Shown here: in pieces, positions 23,481 to 31,784 of the stretch | Layout: each line of letters begins with the position of its first letter | Numbering within the stretch: the first letter of the stretch is position 1 | From: Thalassotalea litorea | GTDB taxonomy: Bacteria; Pseudomonadota; Gammaproteobacteria; Enterobacterales; Alteromonadaceae | Reading direction: 5' to 3' | NCBI RefSeq assembly: GCF_005843925.1 | Contig: NZ_VCBC01000017.1 | Span: 1-64,000 of the forward strand | Length of the DNA stretch: 64,000 nt | Translations under genes and position numbers: made by a program | The notes under the pieces: generated by a model | Told to the model about the DNA's origin: nothing | Databases searched by the model: none | What the model saw: only the letters and a program-made list of their open reading frames with translations

Positions 23481-25109
23481 TTAAACGTTTCGAGCCGTGT
23501 TGATCACATTGATGTTGTTAAAACGTGTGGTTGGGCAACCGTGCGATACGGCACTGACCTGGGACGGCTGTCCCTTACCATCAAAGAATGAACCCCCGAG
23601 ACGATAATCGGATTTACCTGCAAGCTGTGCACAGGAATTCCAAAATTGTTGGGTATTGGACTGATACGCCACATCTTCAATCTGTTCGGTAATTTTACCG
23701 TCTTTGATTTCAAAGAATAACTGGCCACCAAATTGAAAGTTATAACGTTGTTGGTCGATAGAGTAAGAACCTCGTCCGGCGATATAGATACCATTCTCAA
23801 CGTCTTTAATGACATCTTCAGCCGAGATATCTTTTTCATTCGGTTTTAAAGAAACATTCGGCATACGCTGGAACTGCACATCACGCCAGCTTTGAGAATA
23901 ACAGCACCCGTGGGATTCTTTTTGATCAATCATATGAACTTGATCCCGGGTTGCCTGATAGTTCACCAAAATACCGTCTTTTACCAGATCCCAGTCTTTG
24001 GTTTTCACGCCTTCATCATCGTAAGCGACATTACCTAAGGAGCCTTCCTGGGTTTTATCTGCAAACAGATTTACCATTTCTGAACCGTATTGGAATTTGC
24101 CACTGCGCCACTTATCCAAGGTCGCAAAACTGGTACCGGCATAGTTCGCTTCATAACCCAACACCCGATCCAGCTCTAATGGATGACCCACGGACTCATG
24201 AATGGTTAACATCAAATGGGCAGGATCCAGCACTAAATCATACTTACCCGGTTCAACGGAGCGCGCTTTTAATTTTGCCTGTAACTGTTTACCAGCGGCC
24301 GCTGCATCTTCGACCATATCGTAAGAGTTCTTATAACCAATACCAGCGCCAGCTATCTTGATCTTGTCTTCTTCACGACCATCGAGATACTCAAAGCCCA
24401 TGCCTACAGGGTTTCCTAATGCCGCACGCTGTTTAAAGCCATTTTTGCCCACTGCAGTGGCGAAAAACGGAGCCCATAGGCGATGTACGTCCTGATCAAT
24501 ATAGGAACCGTCGGTCGATGCAAAATACTTTTGCTCGTTCACTAAAAACAAAATAGAACGGATATAGTTTGCACCATTGGTTAGCGCGGCATCATTGACC
24601 GAAAGCAACAAATCGACTTTGTCTTTGATCGGTACTTCAAACGCATTCTTCTTGATAGGTGTTTGCCAGCTTACATCACCAACCCCTTTTACAGGTGCCA
24701 GTTTTACTGGTGCGGTTTGAAACTTAGAATTTGCCATTGCCACGGCAACCGCCTGTTCAGCAGTTTTTGCGATGCTGTCCGGGGTCATGTTCGAGGTGGA
24801 TGCAAATCCCCACGTGCCATTGGCAATGACTCGGATACCAATACCCGCCGATTCCGTGTTAACGATGTTGTCTACGACCCTTTCCTGGGTTGTAACAAAC
24901 TGATTCAGATAGCGACCAATACGCGCATCAGCATAAGTCGCGCCTTTAGCCTTGGCGGCATTCAAAGCAATATCTGCCAATTTCTTTTTGTACGCCACAT
25001 CCATGGGCTTATCTAATAACTGCTCTGCCGACACGGCAACACCTGACAGTGGCAAGGTTAAAGCACCCATGCCGACACCGCCAAGCTTGATAAAGTCACG
25101 TCTTTGCAT
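23481..25109 (-). CDS. Tat-exported TldD-family metalloprotease
   Basis: Protein of about 542 residues of the TldD family. It starts with a twin-arginine signal (QRRDFIKLGGVGMGALTLPL) and probably is folded in the cytoplasm and sent out by Tat. The zinc site is visible as HESVGHPLELDR at about residue 305, with the C-terminal cysteine-containing loop QFWNSCAQLAG. GAGGA precedes the ATG at 25109. The frame runs on 12 codons but that would hide the signal. Cytoplasmic TldD has no signal, so this is a distinct paralog. It is the first gene of a cluster with TldE, DUF4159 and the MoxR genes. Confidence 0.9.
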   Translation of the reverse strand: MQRRDFIKLGGVGMGALTLPLSGVAVSAEQLLDKPMDVAYKKKLADIALNAAKAKGATYADARIGRYLNQFVTTQERVVDNIVNTESAGIGIRVIANGTWGFASTSNMTPDSIAKTAEQAVAVAMANSKFQTAPVKLAPVKGVGDVSWQTPIKKNAFEVPIKDKVDLLLSVNDAALTNGANYIRSILFLVNEQKYFASTDGSYIDQDVHRLWAPFFATAVGKNGFKQRAALGNPVGMGFEYLDGREEDKIKIAGAGIGYKNSYDMVEDAAAAGKQLQAKLKARSVEPGKYDLVLDPAHLMLTIHESVGHPLELDRVLGYEANYAGTSFATLDKWRSGKFQYGSEMVNLFADKTQEGSLGNVAYDDEGVKTKDWDLVKDGILVNYQATRDQVHMIDQKESHGCCYSQSWRDVQFQRMPNVSLKPNEKDISAEDVIKDVENGIYIAGRGSYSIDQQRYNFQFGGQLFFEIKDGKITEQIEDVAYQSNTQQFWNSCAQLAGKSDYRLGGSFFDGKGQPSQVSAVSHGCPTTRFNNINVINTARNV

Positions 25110-25450
25110 CAATTCTTCCTCTGCTCTAGTAAGCTTCTGTATCATTGCAGCAACATAGCGTTTGCACGTCTGTTGCCATTGCGAATTCTATCGATTGGTT
25201 TTCAGTATTGTCCCTGGTGTTTCTTCAACGTATTGAGTTCACAGACAATAAAACTTCTAAGTTAAACTTTACTTCTACTTTATAGCAAATTGTTACAAGC
25301 GATTAATAGTATTTTTCCAAGTTTGTAACGGAATGTAACAAATGAGTCGCTTGGCTTAAGCCATTCCCGTTGTCCATCTTCTTTAGTTGCCCCAGACCTC
25401 GTGCTATGATTGCCGGCAATTAAAACCAGCGCTTTAAGGAAAGACACTCG
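25110..25450. promoter_or_regulatory. Divergent promoter region between tldD and xthA
   Basis: About 340 bases separate the divergent tldD-like and xthA genes. TTGTTACA (25290-25297) is inverted as TGTAACAA (25334-25341), and a second TTGTAAC precedes the latter, so the motif occurs three times. This could be an operator. No gene is supported here. The RNA start sites cannot be placed by eye. Confidence 0.35.
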
Positions 25451-26272
25451 ATGAAAATTGTTTCATTTAATATCAATGGGCTACGAGCACGATTACACCA
25501 ACTCCAAGCCCTTATTGACAAGCACCAGCCAGACGTTATTGGTCTGCAGGAGATCAAGGTGCATGATGAAGCATTCCCATTAGAAGATGTTGAAGCCATG
25601 GGCTATCACGTCTATTTCCATGGCCAGAAAGCCCATTACGGCGTTGCCATGTTATGCAAAAAACCGGCGAAAGTCGTCCAAAAAGGGTTTGCCAGCGACA
25701 CCGAAGAATCTCAACGCCGAATGATAATGGTCACCACTGAAGACGAACAAGGCCAGGATATCACCATTATGAATGGCTATTTCCCTCAGGGGGATAACAT
25801 CAGCCATGAAACCAAATATCCCTATAAACGCCAGTTCTATAAAGATTTGATGACCCATTTAAATGAAAATCATCAAAATGACCAACAAGTCGTGGTGATG
25901 GGTGATATTAATATTTCCCCTACGGATTTGGATATCGGCATTGGTGAACCCAATCGTAAACGCTGGCTCAAAACCGGTAAATGCAGCTTTCAACCGGAAG
26001 AGAGACAATGGTTGGCAACGTTAATGGACTGGGGATTTGTCGATACGTTCCGCCAGTTAGCACCAGATGCAACAGAGCGCTACTCCTGGTTTGATTACCG
26101 TTCGCGCGGCTTTGACGATAACCGAGGTCTACGCATTGATGTGGTATTGGCCACTCCGTCTCTGGCGAAAAAATGCATCGAGTCGGACATTGACTATGAA
26201 TTAAGAGGCATTGAAAAACCCTCGGATCATGCGCCGATTTGGGCAACATTCGAGTGCCAGTCTGACAACTAA
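25451..26272 (+). CDS. xthA: Exonuclease III
   Basis: DNA-repair enzyme of 273 residues. It acts as an AP endonuclease, a 3'-5' exonuclease on duplex DNA and a 3'-phosphatase. The start KIVSFNINGLRAR carries Asn7. Glu at LQEIKVHDE binds magnesium, the catalytic block GDINISPTDLDIG is at about residue 151, and the His of SDHAPIWATF is near 259. Length matches the usual 268. GGAAAGACACTCG precedes the ATG. It is transcribed alone, divergent from the tldD cluster. Confidence 0.95.
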   Translation: MKIVSFNINGLRARLHQLQALIDKHQPDVIGLQEIKVHDEAFPLEDVEAMGYHVYFHGQKAHYGVAMLCKKPAKVVQKGFASDTEESQRRMIMVTTEDEQGQDITIMNGYFPQGDNISHETKYPYKRQFYKDLMTHLNENHQNDQQVVVMGDINISPTDLDIGIGEPNRKRWLKTGKCSFQPEERQWLATLMDWGFVDTFRQLAPDATERYSWFDYRSRGFDDNRGLRIDVVLATPSLAKKCIESDIDYELRGIEKPSDHAPIWATFECQSDN

Positions 26273-26302
26273 ATTACGATTCAATGTCATATTCATTCGG
26301 CA

Positions 26303-26396
26303 CAGACCAATCACGTCACAGTGGCACTTGACTAGCACATGCCAGTCTAAGTCACGAAGATTGGTCTGCATCGTTTATCTTGCAATTTGCGATGCA
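26303..26396. repeat. Two consecutive inverted repeats between xthA and rlmA
   Basis: CAGACCAATC (26303-26312) is inverted at 26359-26368. TGCATCG (26367-26373) is inverted at 26390-26396. They stand just downstream of xthA and could end its transcript or regulate rlmA. No T-run follows either stem. Confidence 0.4.
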
Positions 26397-26544
26397 ATGA
26401 CCATTGTTAATGGGCAGGCGTAATAAATACCTATAATAGGCATTCATTGTGAACATTGCAGTTAAACATGGCTGTTCAACAAGCTGTGCAATTATCGTGT
26501 TAACGTATTAACCGGTTTTTCAAAATTGGGATAGGAACTCATTA

Positions 26545-27357
26545 ATGCCAAACCCTCAATACCTTTGCCCTTTATGCAATCATCCATTGCACCTTGATAA
26601 CAAAACCTTTAAATGTGAGAACAACCATAGCTTTGATGTGGCCAAAGAAGGCTATGTCAATCTATTGCCGGTTCAGTTCAAACATTCCAAAGACCCAGGC
26701 GATAACAAACAAATGGTAAATGCTCGCAGAGCATTTCTGGAAAATGAATTTTATGCGCCGTTACGAAACAAACTGCTAGAGCTTTATCAAAATTTCAACG
26801 AATTTGACGCAAACACGGTATTGGATATTGGCTGTGGTGAGGGCTATTACACCTCATCCCATAAAATGGAAAATAATCACGTGTATGGTATCGACATTGC
26901 CAAAAATGCCATTCGCATAGCGGCAAAAAAATATCGCGATTGTCATTATAGTGTGGCCTCTATTGCGCAACTGCCATTTGCCAATGAGTCGATAGATTGG
27001 GCCTACTCCGTGTATGCGCCGATAAAAGTTGAAGAATTTCATCGAATCATCAAGGCCGGCGGCTATTTGTTGGTGGTGTCTCCAGGTGCCAGACATTTAT
27101 GGCAACTCAAATCCTTGATCTACCGCACACCGCAACCTCATGATGAAACTTGTCCGGATATGTCAGGCTTTGAGCTGATCGAAGAAACACGGCTTGCCTA
27201 TGAAATGAGCATGCCCACCATTGACGACCGTTTTAACCTGTTAACCATGACCCCTTTCGCGTTTAAATCTTCCGATGATTTAACCCGGGCATTAACACAA
27301 GCCGAGCAGTTTGTGTGCGAAACAGATTTTATGATCCGCCTGTTCAAACGCTGTTAA
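26545..27357 (+). CDS. rlmA: 23S rRNA (guanine-745-N1)-methyltransferase
   Basis: Methyltransferase of 270 residues that modifies G745 in 23S rRNA with SAM. The N-terminal zinc ribbon is CPLCNHPL with CENNHSFD, and KEGYVNLLP follows, a family signature. The SAM site VLDIGCGEGYY is at about residue 92-102. The motif GYLLVVSPGARHLWQLKSLIY is the known RlmA stretch. Length and order fit E. coli RlmA. The gene is transcribed alone. Confidence 0.92.
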   Translation: MPNPQYLCPLCNHPLHLDNKTFKCENNHSFDVAKEGYVNLLPVQFKHSKDPGDNKQMVNARRAFLENEFYAPLRNKLLELYQNFNEFDANTVLDIGCGEGYYTSSHKMENNHVYGIDIAKNAIRIAAKKYRDCHYSVASIAQLPFANESIDWAYSVYAPIKVEEFHRIIKAGGYLLVVSPGARHLWQLKSLIYRTPQPHDETCPDMSGFELIEETRLAYEMSMPTIDDRFNLLTMTPFAFKSSDDLTRALTQAEQFVCETDFMIRLFKRC

Positions 27358-27390
27358 GTCAGCAATGACGTGTTTGGCTCATCAGGTGAT

Positions 27391-27446
27391 AGATGTTAGA
27401 TTTTAGATGTTAGATTTTAGATGTTAGATTTTAGATGTTAGACGTT
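27391..27446 (+). repeat. 14 bp tandem repeat
   Basis: AGATGTTAGATTTT occurs three times without a gap at 27391, 27405 and 27419, and a fourth unit from 27433 is altered after AGATGTTAGA. It lies in the 203-base gap between rlmA and yfbV. Slippage repeats of this kind can vary in copy number. Confidence 0.85.
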
Positions 27447-27560
27447 AGCCGACAGGTGTAAGGTGACAGGAGATGTTTAAGCGGGTTACAGCAAAGCGCA
27501 ATGGTCAATGATCAAAGGTCAGCAGTAACCGCCCCTAAAGACAAGTAACGCAACTCCTGT

Positions 27561-27998
27561 CTAGTGCTTCATCGTTTTATAAGAGTAATCCAGTAATTTC
27601 GCCAAATCCATAAAGCTCGGTTTAACGACTTTGAACTTCACTTGTGGTGTGCCTTCACCGTGCTGTTGGATCCGCTCGACACCTTGTTTATACCAATTTT
27701 CTAACGACGGTGGCAAAGTTTGTTTGGACTGCTTCGCCATAAACAGTAATGCCTGAACCGGCAAGGAGGCGATAAATAACGCATAAACAGAACTTGAATT
27801 GAGATACTCACTACCAAAAGACATGATCGGCACAAACATGACCACAAGTGCCAAAGGCAGGCAATATCTTTTGGTAAACCGGCATGCAACGACCGCTTGA
27901 TATTGCGAGAAATAGCGGGCCAGCTCAGCGCGTTCAGGCCAAAGTTTGACGTAATCATTACCGAGTTTTAATTGCTGCATCAAGGAAGTTTTCATCAT
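27561..27998 (-). CDS. yfbV: UPF0208 membrane protein YfbV
   Basis: Inner-membrane protein of 145 residues of the UPF0208 family. Two membrane helices, near residues 45-62 and 68-88, are followed by a cytoplasmic tail of about 55 residues with the family stretch LPPSLENWYKQGVERIQQHG and PSFMDLAKLL. In E. coli YfbV influences chromosome organisation near the terminus through MatP-dependent insulation; the mechanism is not clear. The length is typical. Reads on the minus strand, with no other gene nearby. Confidence 0.9.
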   Translation of the reverse strand: MMKTSLMQQLKLGNDYVKLWPERAELARYFSQYQAVVACRFTKRYCLPLALVVMFVPIMSFGSEYLNSSSVYALFIASLPVQALLFMAKQSKQTLPPSLENWYKQGVERIQQHGEGTPQVKFKVVKPSFMDLAKLLDYSYKTMKH

Positions 27999-28291
27999 TA
28001 CCCATTCACTAAAGCTTGCGGACGTTTCGAATCAAAGCCACTAAGAAGTTTCCCCAGAGGAACTTTGCCGAACCCTTTAATATTACATGATATGACAGAT
28101 AAAGTTGATAAATAGTTGCAAATGTCTCCTCACCGACCAAATCTAAACGTTAATACGTCCTGATCGTGTTTTGGATCATCGTGTCATTACTCGCCTGCAA
28201 CGTCAATGTTGTTAAATTGTAAAAATTTGTTCGAAATACAATCAACACTAAAAAACCAACAAAACCATACAGTTAAGAAGAACAACAGAGC

Positions 28292-28335
28292 TTATTCACA
28301 AGACTACCCACAGTAGTTGTGGATAATTATCCAAT
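28292..28335. promoter_or_regulatory. Cluster of DnaA boxes
   Basis: TTATTCACA at 28292-28300 and TGTGGATAA at 28318-28326 (reverse orientation) match the DnaA box TTATNCACA perfectly. A weaker TTATCCAAT follows directly at 28327-28335 in forward orientation. They stand in an AT-rich gene-free stretch of 540 bases (27999-28538). The site could titrate or regulate DnaA, or affect the adjacent genes. No dnaA, dnaN or oriC-like gene set is near, so it is not the replication origin. Confidence 0.45.
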
Positions 28336-28445
28336 TACCTTAAAGTTTTACAGTATCAACCTTGCTGAGTAACCTCACGGATAGTTATTCGTGATCTTCG
28401 GAAAGTGACCAATGTAAGCAATAAATGTAAGCGATAAATACGGCA

Positions 28446-28505
28446 CGGTGACTCATTGTTTCCTGATTTGCATTTGACTGCCAATCAGGAAACAATGAGT
28501 CACCG
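28446..28505. repeat. Perfect 23 bp inverted repeat
   Basis: Bases 28446-28468 are the exact reverse complement of 28483-28505, with a 14-base loop. The stem begins CGGTGACTCATTG. It lies 33 bases before the ATG of the ACT-domain gene. There is no T-run on either side, so it is not a standard terminator. A stem this long could be a regulatory RNA structure, a recombined repeat or the remnant of a small mobile element. Confidence 0.85.
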
Positions 28506-28538
28506 ATTTACAATGGCGATATTCGTTCACTATTCCCT

Positions 28539-28925
28539 ATGACCAAGCAAACTTTACAACTGTTAGACGATGTTTTTGATATCCACAGCTTTGAACAGGA
28601 CTCCCCTATTCCAGCGCCGGTTTTCTCGGCATCGGTGTTTTTTATCGCCAAAACCTATGAAGAATTGTCGGTCGTGGTACCAAGCTCGGTGCAGTTAAAA
28701 AGCCAGGAAGTCGAAAGCGATTGGCGGGCGTTAGAGGTTTTAGGGCCGTTGGGATTTTCATTAACGGGTATTATGTCGCAGATTTCAGGAGTGTTGGCTG
28801 CCAATCACATTAGCATTTTTGCCATTTCGACCTTTGATACCGATTATATTTTGATCAAACAGGATAAGGTACAAGATGCCATCAACGCCCTGCGCGCTGA
28901 TGGCTATATGGTGATCGAGCCCTAA
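28539..28925 (+). CDS. ACT-domain protein (CASTOR-like)
   Basis: Protein of 128 residues with a C-terminal ACT domain. The typical strand-helix run is GFSLTGIMSQISGVLAANHISIFAISTFDTDYILI, and the preceding segment VPSSVQLKSQEVESDWRALEV is common to this family of small ACT proteins. ACT domains bind amino acids, so a sensing or regulatory role is inferred; the ligand is unknown. No ribosome-binding site is visible before the ATG. It is preceded by a perfect 23 bp inverted repeat, which might control its expression. Confidence 0.75.
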   Translation: MTKQTLQLLDDVFDIHSFEQDSPIPAPVFSASVFFIAKTYEELSVVVPSSVQLKSQEVESDWRALEVLGPLGFSLTGIMSQISGVLAANHISIFAISTFDTDYILIKQDKVQDAINALRADGYMVIEP

Positions 28926-28938
28926 CGCCTGTTTACCT

Positions 28939-28971
28939 GGCCCCAGTAACCTGGTCTAAGTTACCTGGGCC
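28939..28971. terminator. Weak hairpin between convergent genes
   Basis: GGCCC with GTAAC (28939-28950) can pair with GTTAC and GGGCC (28960-28971) with a two-base internal loop. It stands between the convergent ACT gene and the porin-like gene, the expected place for a bidirectional terminator, but there is no clear T-run. Confidence 0.35.
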
Positions 28972-28975
28972 CTGG

Positions 28976-29992
28976 TTAAAAACGCCAGCCCAGGTTCAGA
29001 TTAAACAAATCACCCGATACCTCAAAGAAATGATGATAATCTGCGCCAATATAGAGCCCATTAGAAAACTCATAGGTATAACTGGTATAGGCTGAATACT
29101 CACTTTCGTCGATAACATCAAAATCAATTCGATTGTATTTGGCACCGATATTCCAGCGGTCAGTAATAAACCAGTCTGCCGTCAGTAAAATTTCGTCTGC
29201 ACTAAAACCCAGATATTGTTGTAACTGAGCATTCCCCGTAGTTTCGATATCATACTTTTTATAAAAGCCACTGAAATATAGCCCCTGATTCTCGGCAAGT
29301 GGCAAATAATGACTGGCTCCAAGGGTAATTATCGAGCTTTCAACGCTGCCTTTTGCAGCATCATTTTCCAGGATAAGGCCAACCTGTATACTTCCCGGCA
29401 CACGATTCGAGGCTAGAAAATTTGCCGCATAGATGGGGTATGGATAATACATTAGCCATTCACCAATACTAGCCGATTCTTCTGGTTGCTCTCCATAGAA
29501 AAATGACTGCTGATAACCATCATCGTCCGCATAATCATAGGACACAGAAAAACGCGTTGTATCTGTTAAATAGTATCCTGCGGAAAATTGATAACCACCG
29601 ACATTATGATTTTCCAAATCAAAATAGCTGTACTGGCCGCCAATAAACCAATTCTGCTCAAAAACCCATTCTCCGCTTACCGTATAGGTGTCATTTTTAG
29701 GATCTCGCCAAGAAAAATAATCGAGTTCCTGTCGTATAAAACCTGCTTGAATATAACTGGTTTGCGCAAGCTCATTGGCGAGGACTACAGGTCCGTTTTC
29801 CTCAACATCGTCGACATAGAAACGGTAACTGAGCGCTTGATCCATCTGACTACCGCTATCAACACCAATACTATACTCAATGTGATGCTGATAAACATTG
29901 TGTTGGCTGCTCACGCGTTCTTCAGACAGAGCGGAAAATGAAAGCAAACTCAATGCGGATACCGCAAGGTAGGATTTCGTCAAATACACCAT
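28976..29992 (-). CDS. Outer-membrane porin-like beta-barrel protein
   Basis: Protein of 338 residues with a Sec signal peptide (SYLAVSALSLLSFSALSEE) and then many short alternating strands separated by acidic loops. The last residues are LNLGWRF, with the terminal Phe that BAM uses to recognise outer-membrane proteins. It is rich in Tyr, Phe and Trp at strand ends. Such proteins form a barrel of about 14-16 strands; this count is an estimate. Family not assigned further. It is probably an unspecific or substrate-specific porin. Confidence 0.75.
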   Translation of the reverse strand: MVYLTKSYLAVSALSLLSFSALSEERVSSQHNVYQHHIEYSIGVDSGSQMDQALSYRFYVDDVEENGPVVLANELAQTSYIQAGFIRQELDYFSWRDPKNDTYTVSGEWVFEQNWFIGGQYSYFDLENHNVGGYQFSAGYYLTDTTRFSVSYDYADDDGYQQSFFYGEQPEESASIGEWLMYYPYPIYAANFLASNRVPGSIQVGLILENDAAKGSVESSIITLGASHYLPLAENQGLYFSGFYKKYDIETTGNAQLQQYLGFSADEILLTADWFITDRWNIGAKYNRIDFDVIDESEYSAYTSYTYEFSNGLYIGADYHHFFEVSGDLFNLNLGWRF

Positions 29993-30294
29993 AGATAATT
30001 CCTTTTATAAATTACATCAAAAGCCAATCAACGCCTTAGCAACCATTATCTTGGTACGAAAACCATGGTAGGCGCAGGCATTAAAACATAAATTTCAGGC
30101 AGTTGCACCGCGCATCCTGTTATTTACAAAATATTTACAAAGTGTTTTTAAAAATATTCAAATCACTCGCTAAGTGGATTTTTCAGGTAGGACTTTTCAA
30201 ACATTGTGTTACTGGAATGGCCAGCTTACTACTGCTAATACGACGATAATGTGATTTAATAAGGGGAATTTATAGCGTTAAATAGAGCAAAAAA
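29993..30294. promoter_or_regulatory. Divergent promoter region between porin gene and yffB
   Basis: About 300 bases between divergently transcribed genes, AT-rich. It must carry promoters for both. No palindrome or repeat stood out. AAGGGG, about 30 bases before the yffB start, is a possible ribosome site only if the start were earlier. Confidence 0.4.
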
Positions 30295-30651
30295 ATGACC
30301 CAAGCTATTGTTTATGGTATCCATAATTGCGATACCGTGAAAAAAGCCAGAAAATGGCTTGAACAAAATGGTATCGACTACCAATTCCATGATTTACGAA
30401 AAGACGGCGTTAATGCCGAACTTATTTCCGAGTTTGTTGCAGGTGCTGACTGGGAAAAACTATTGAATAAGCGCAGCACCACCTATCGCCAGCTTGAACA
30501 AAGCGTTAAAACGCAACTTGAGACCAGCGCCGGTGCTAACACCCTAGTTGAACATCCAACGTTGCTTAAAAGGCCTCTATTAAAAACCGACGGTCAGTTC
30601 CATTTAGGCTTTAAAGCCGAACAGTATCAGGATATTTTCGCTAATGAGTAA
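30295..30651 (+). CDS. yffB: ArsC/Spx-family protein YffB
   Basis: Thioredoxin-fold protein of 118 residues of the ArsC/Spx group. The N-terminal motif has a single Cys (YGIHNCDTVKKARKWL), and RSTTYRQL and HPTLLKRPLLK are the usual later blocks. It lacks the paired catalytic set of true arsenate reductases; YffB is thought to act with glutathione but its role is not settled. It overlaps dapE by eight bases, the same yffB-dapE order as in E. coli. Confidence 0.87.
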   Translation: MTQAIVYGIHNCDTVKKARKWLEQNGIDYQFHDLRKDGVNAELISEFVAGADWEKLLNKRSTTYRQLEQSVKTQLETSAGANTLVEHPTLLKRPLLKTDGQFHLGFKAEQYQDIFANE

Positions 30652-31783
30652 TTTTCCCGATGTCATTGAATTAGCCTGTGATTTGATTTCCCGCGAATCT
30701 GTAACCCCAGAAGATGCCGGTTGCCAACAATTAATGGCGAGCCGATTAGCGCCATTGGGATTTAATAATGAATCCATGGTGTTTGAAGATACCACCAACA
30801 TGTGGTCGCGCCGGGGCACTGAAAAACCGGTGTTCTGTTTTGCCGGTCACACCGATGTTGTGCCGACTGGGCCGTTAGATAAATGGCATACCCCACCGTT
30901 TGAGCCAACCATTATTGATGGTGTTCTCTATGGCCGTGGAGCTGCCGATATGAAAGGCTCTTTGGCGGCGATGGTTGTCGCCACCGAGCGTTTTGTAAAA
31001 GATTATCCTGATCATAAAGGCTCAATCGCATTTTTGATCACCAGTGATGAAGAAGGTCCGTTTATCAATGGTACCACTCGCGTCATTGACACCCTTGAAG
31101 CGCGTAATGAGAAAATTGACTGGTGTATCGTTGGCGAACCTTCCAGTACCAATGAGGTTGGTGACATTGTAAAAAATGGTCGACGGGGTTCGATTACCGG
31201 TGATCTAACCGTGCACGGTATACAAGGCCATGTGGCCTACCCTGAAATGGTTAAAAACCCGATTCACGATGCCGCACCAGCACTGGCGGAGTTGAGTCAA
31301 ACCGTATGGGATCATGGTAACGATTACTTCCCTCCCACCAGTTTTCAGTTATCGAATGTAAATTCCGGTACCGGTGCCACCAATGTCGTGCCCGGCGAGT
31401 TACATGGCATATTTAACCTGCGCTACTCTACGGAAATCAACGATCAGCAAATCATTGATAGAGTCACCAATATTCTTGATAAACATCAACTGAACTATGA
31501 CATAAAATGGACCTTCAATGGCCAGCCATTTATCACTGGTGAAGGTTTATTGCTAAATGCCGTTACCGATGCCATTTTCACCGCCAATGGGTTGCGCACC
31601 ACACCTTCCACCGCTGGTGGTACATCCGATGGCCGTTTTATTGCACCAACCGGTGCTCAGGTTGTTGAGCTCGGTCCATGCAATGCCACGATCCATAAGG
31701 TTAATGAACAAGTCAGATGTGAAGAATTGGTGCAGCTAACAGACATGTACTATCACACCTTAGTGAATTTACTGGCGAAATAA
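30644..31783 (+). CDS. dapE: Succinyl-diaminopimelate desuccinylase
   Basis: Zinc peptidase-like enzyme of 379 residues. It removes succinate from N-succinyl-LL-diaminopimelate in the lysine and peptidoglycan precursor pathway. Metal ligands and catalytic residues are visible: His in CFAGHTDVVPTGP, Asp in GRGAADMKGS (bridging), Glu-Glu in TSDEEGP, Glu in GEPSSTNE, and the last His in NATIHKVNE. The length is typical. It overlaps yffB and is followed one base later by an M15 peptidase, so all three are cotranscribed. Confidence 0.95.
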   Translation: MSNFPDVIELACDLISRESVTPEDAGCQQLMASRLAPLGFNNESMVFEDTTNMWSRRGTEKPVFCFAGHTDVVPTGPLDKWHTPPFEPTIIDGVLYGRGAADMKGSLAAMVVATERFVKDYPDHKGSIAFLITSDEEGPFINGTTRVIDTLEARNEKIDWCIVGEPSSTNEVGDIVKNGRRGSITGDLTVHGIQGHVAYPEMVKNPIHDAAPALAELSQTVWDHGNDYFPPTSFQLSNVNSGTGATNVVPGELHGIFNLRYSTEINDQQIIDRVTNILDKHQLNYDIKWTFNGQPFITGEGLLLNAVTDAIFTANGLRTTPSTAGGTSDGRFIAPTGAQVVELGPCNATIHKVNEQVRCEELVQLTDMYYHTLVNLLAK

Positions 31784-31784
31784 T

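Noticed and set aside
28292..28335. Chromosomal replication origin
   Set aside because: Three boxes at most, and no dnaA, dnaN, gyrB or mioC-type neighbours.
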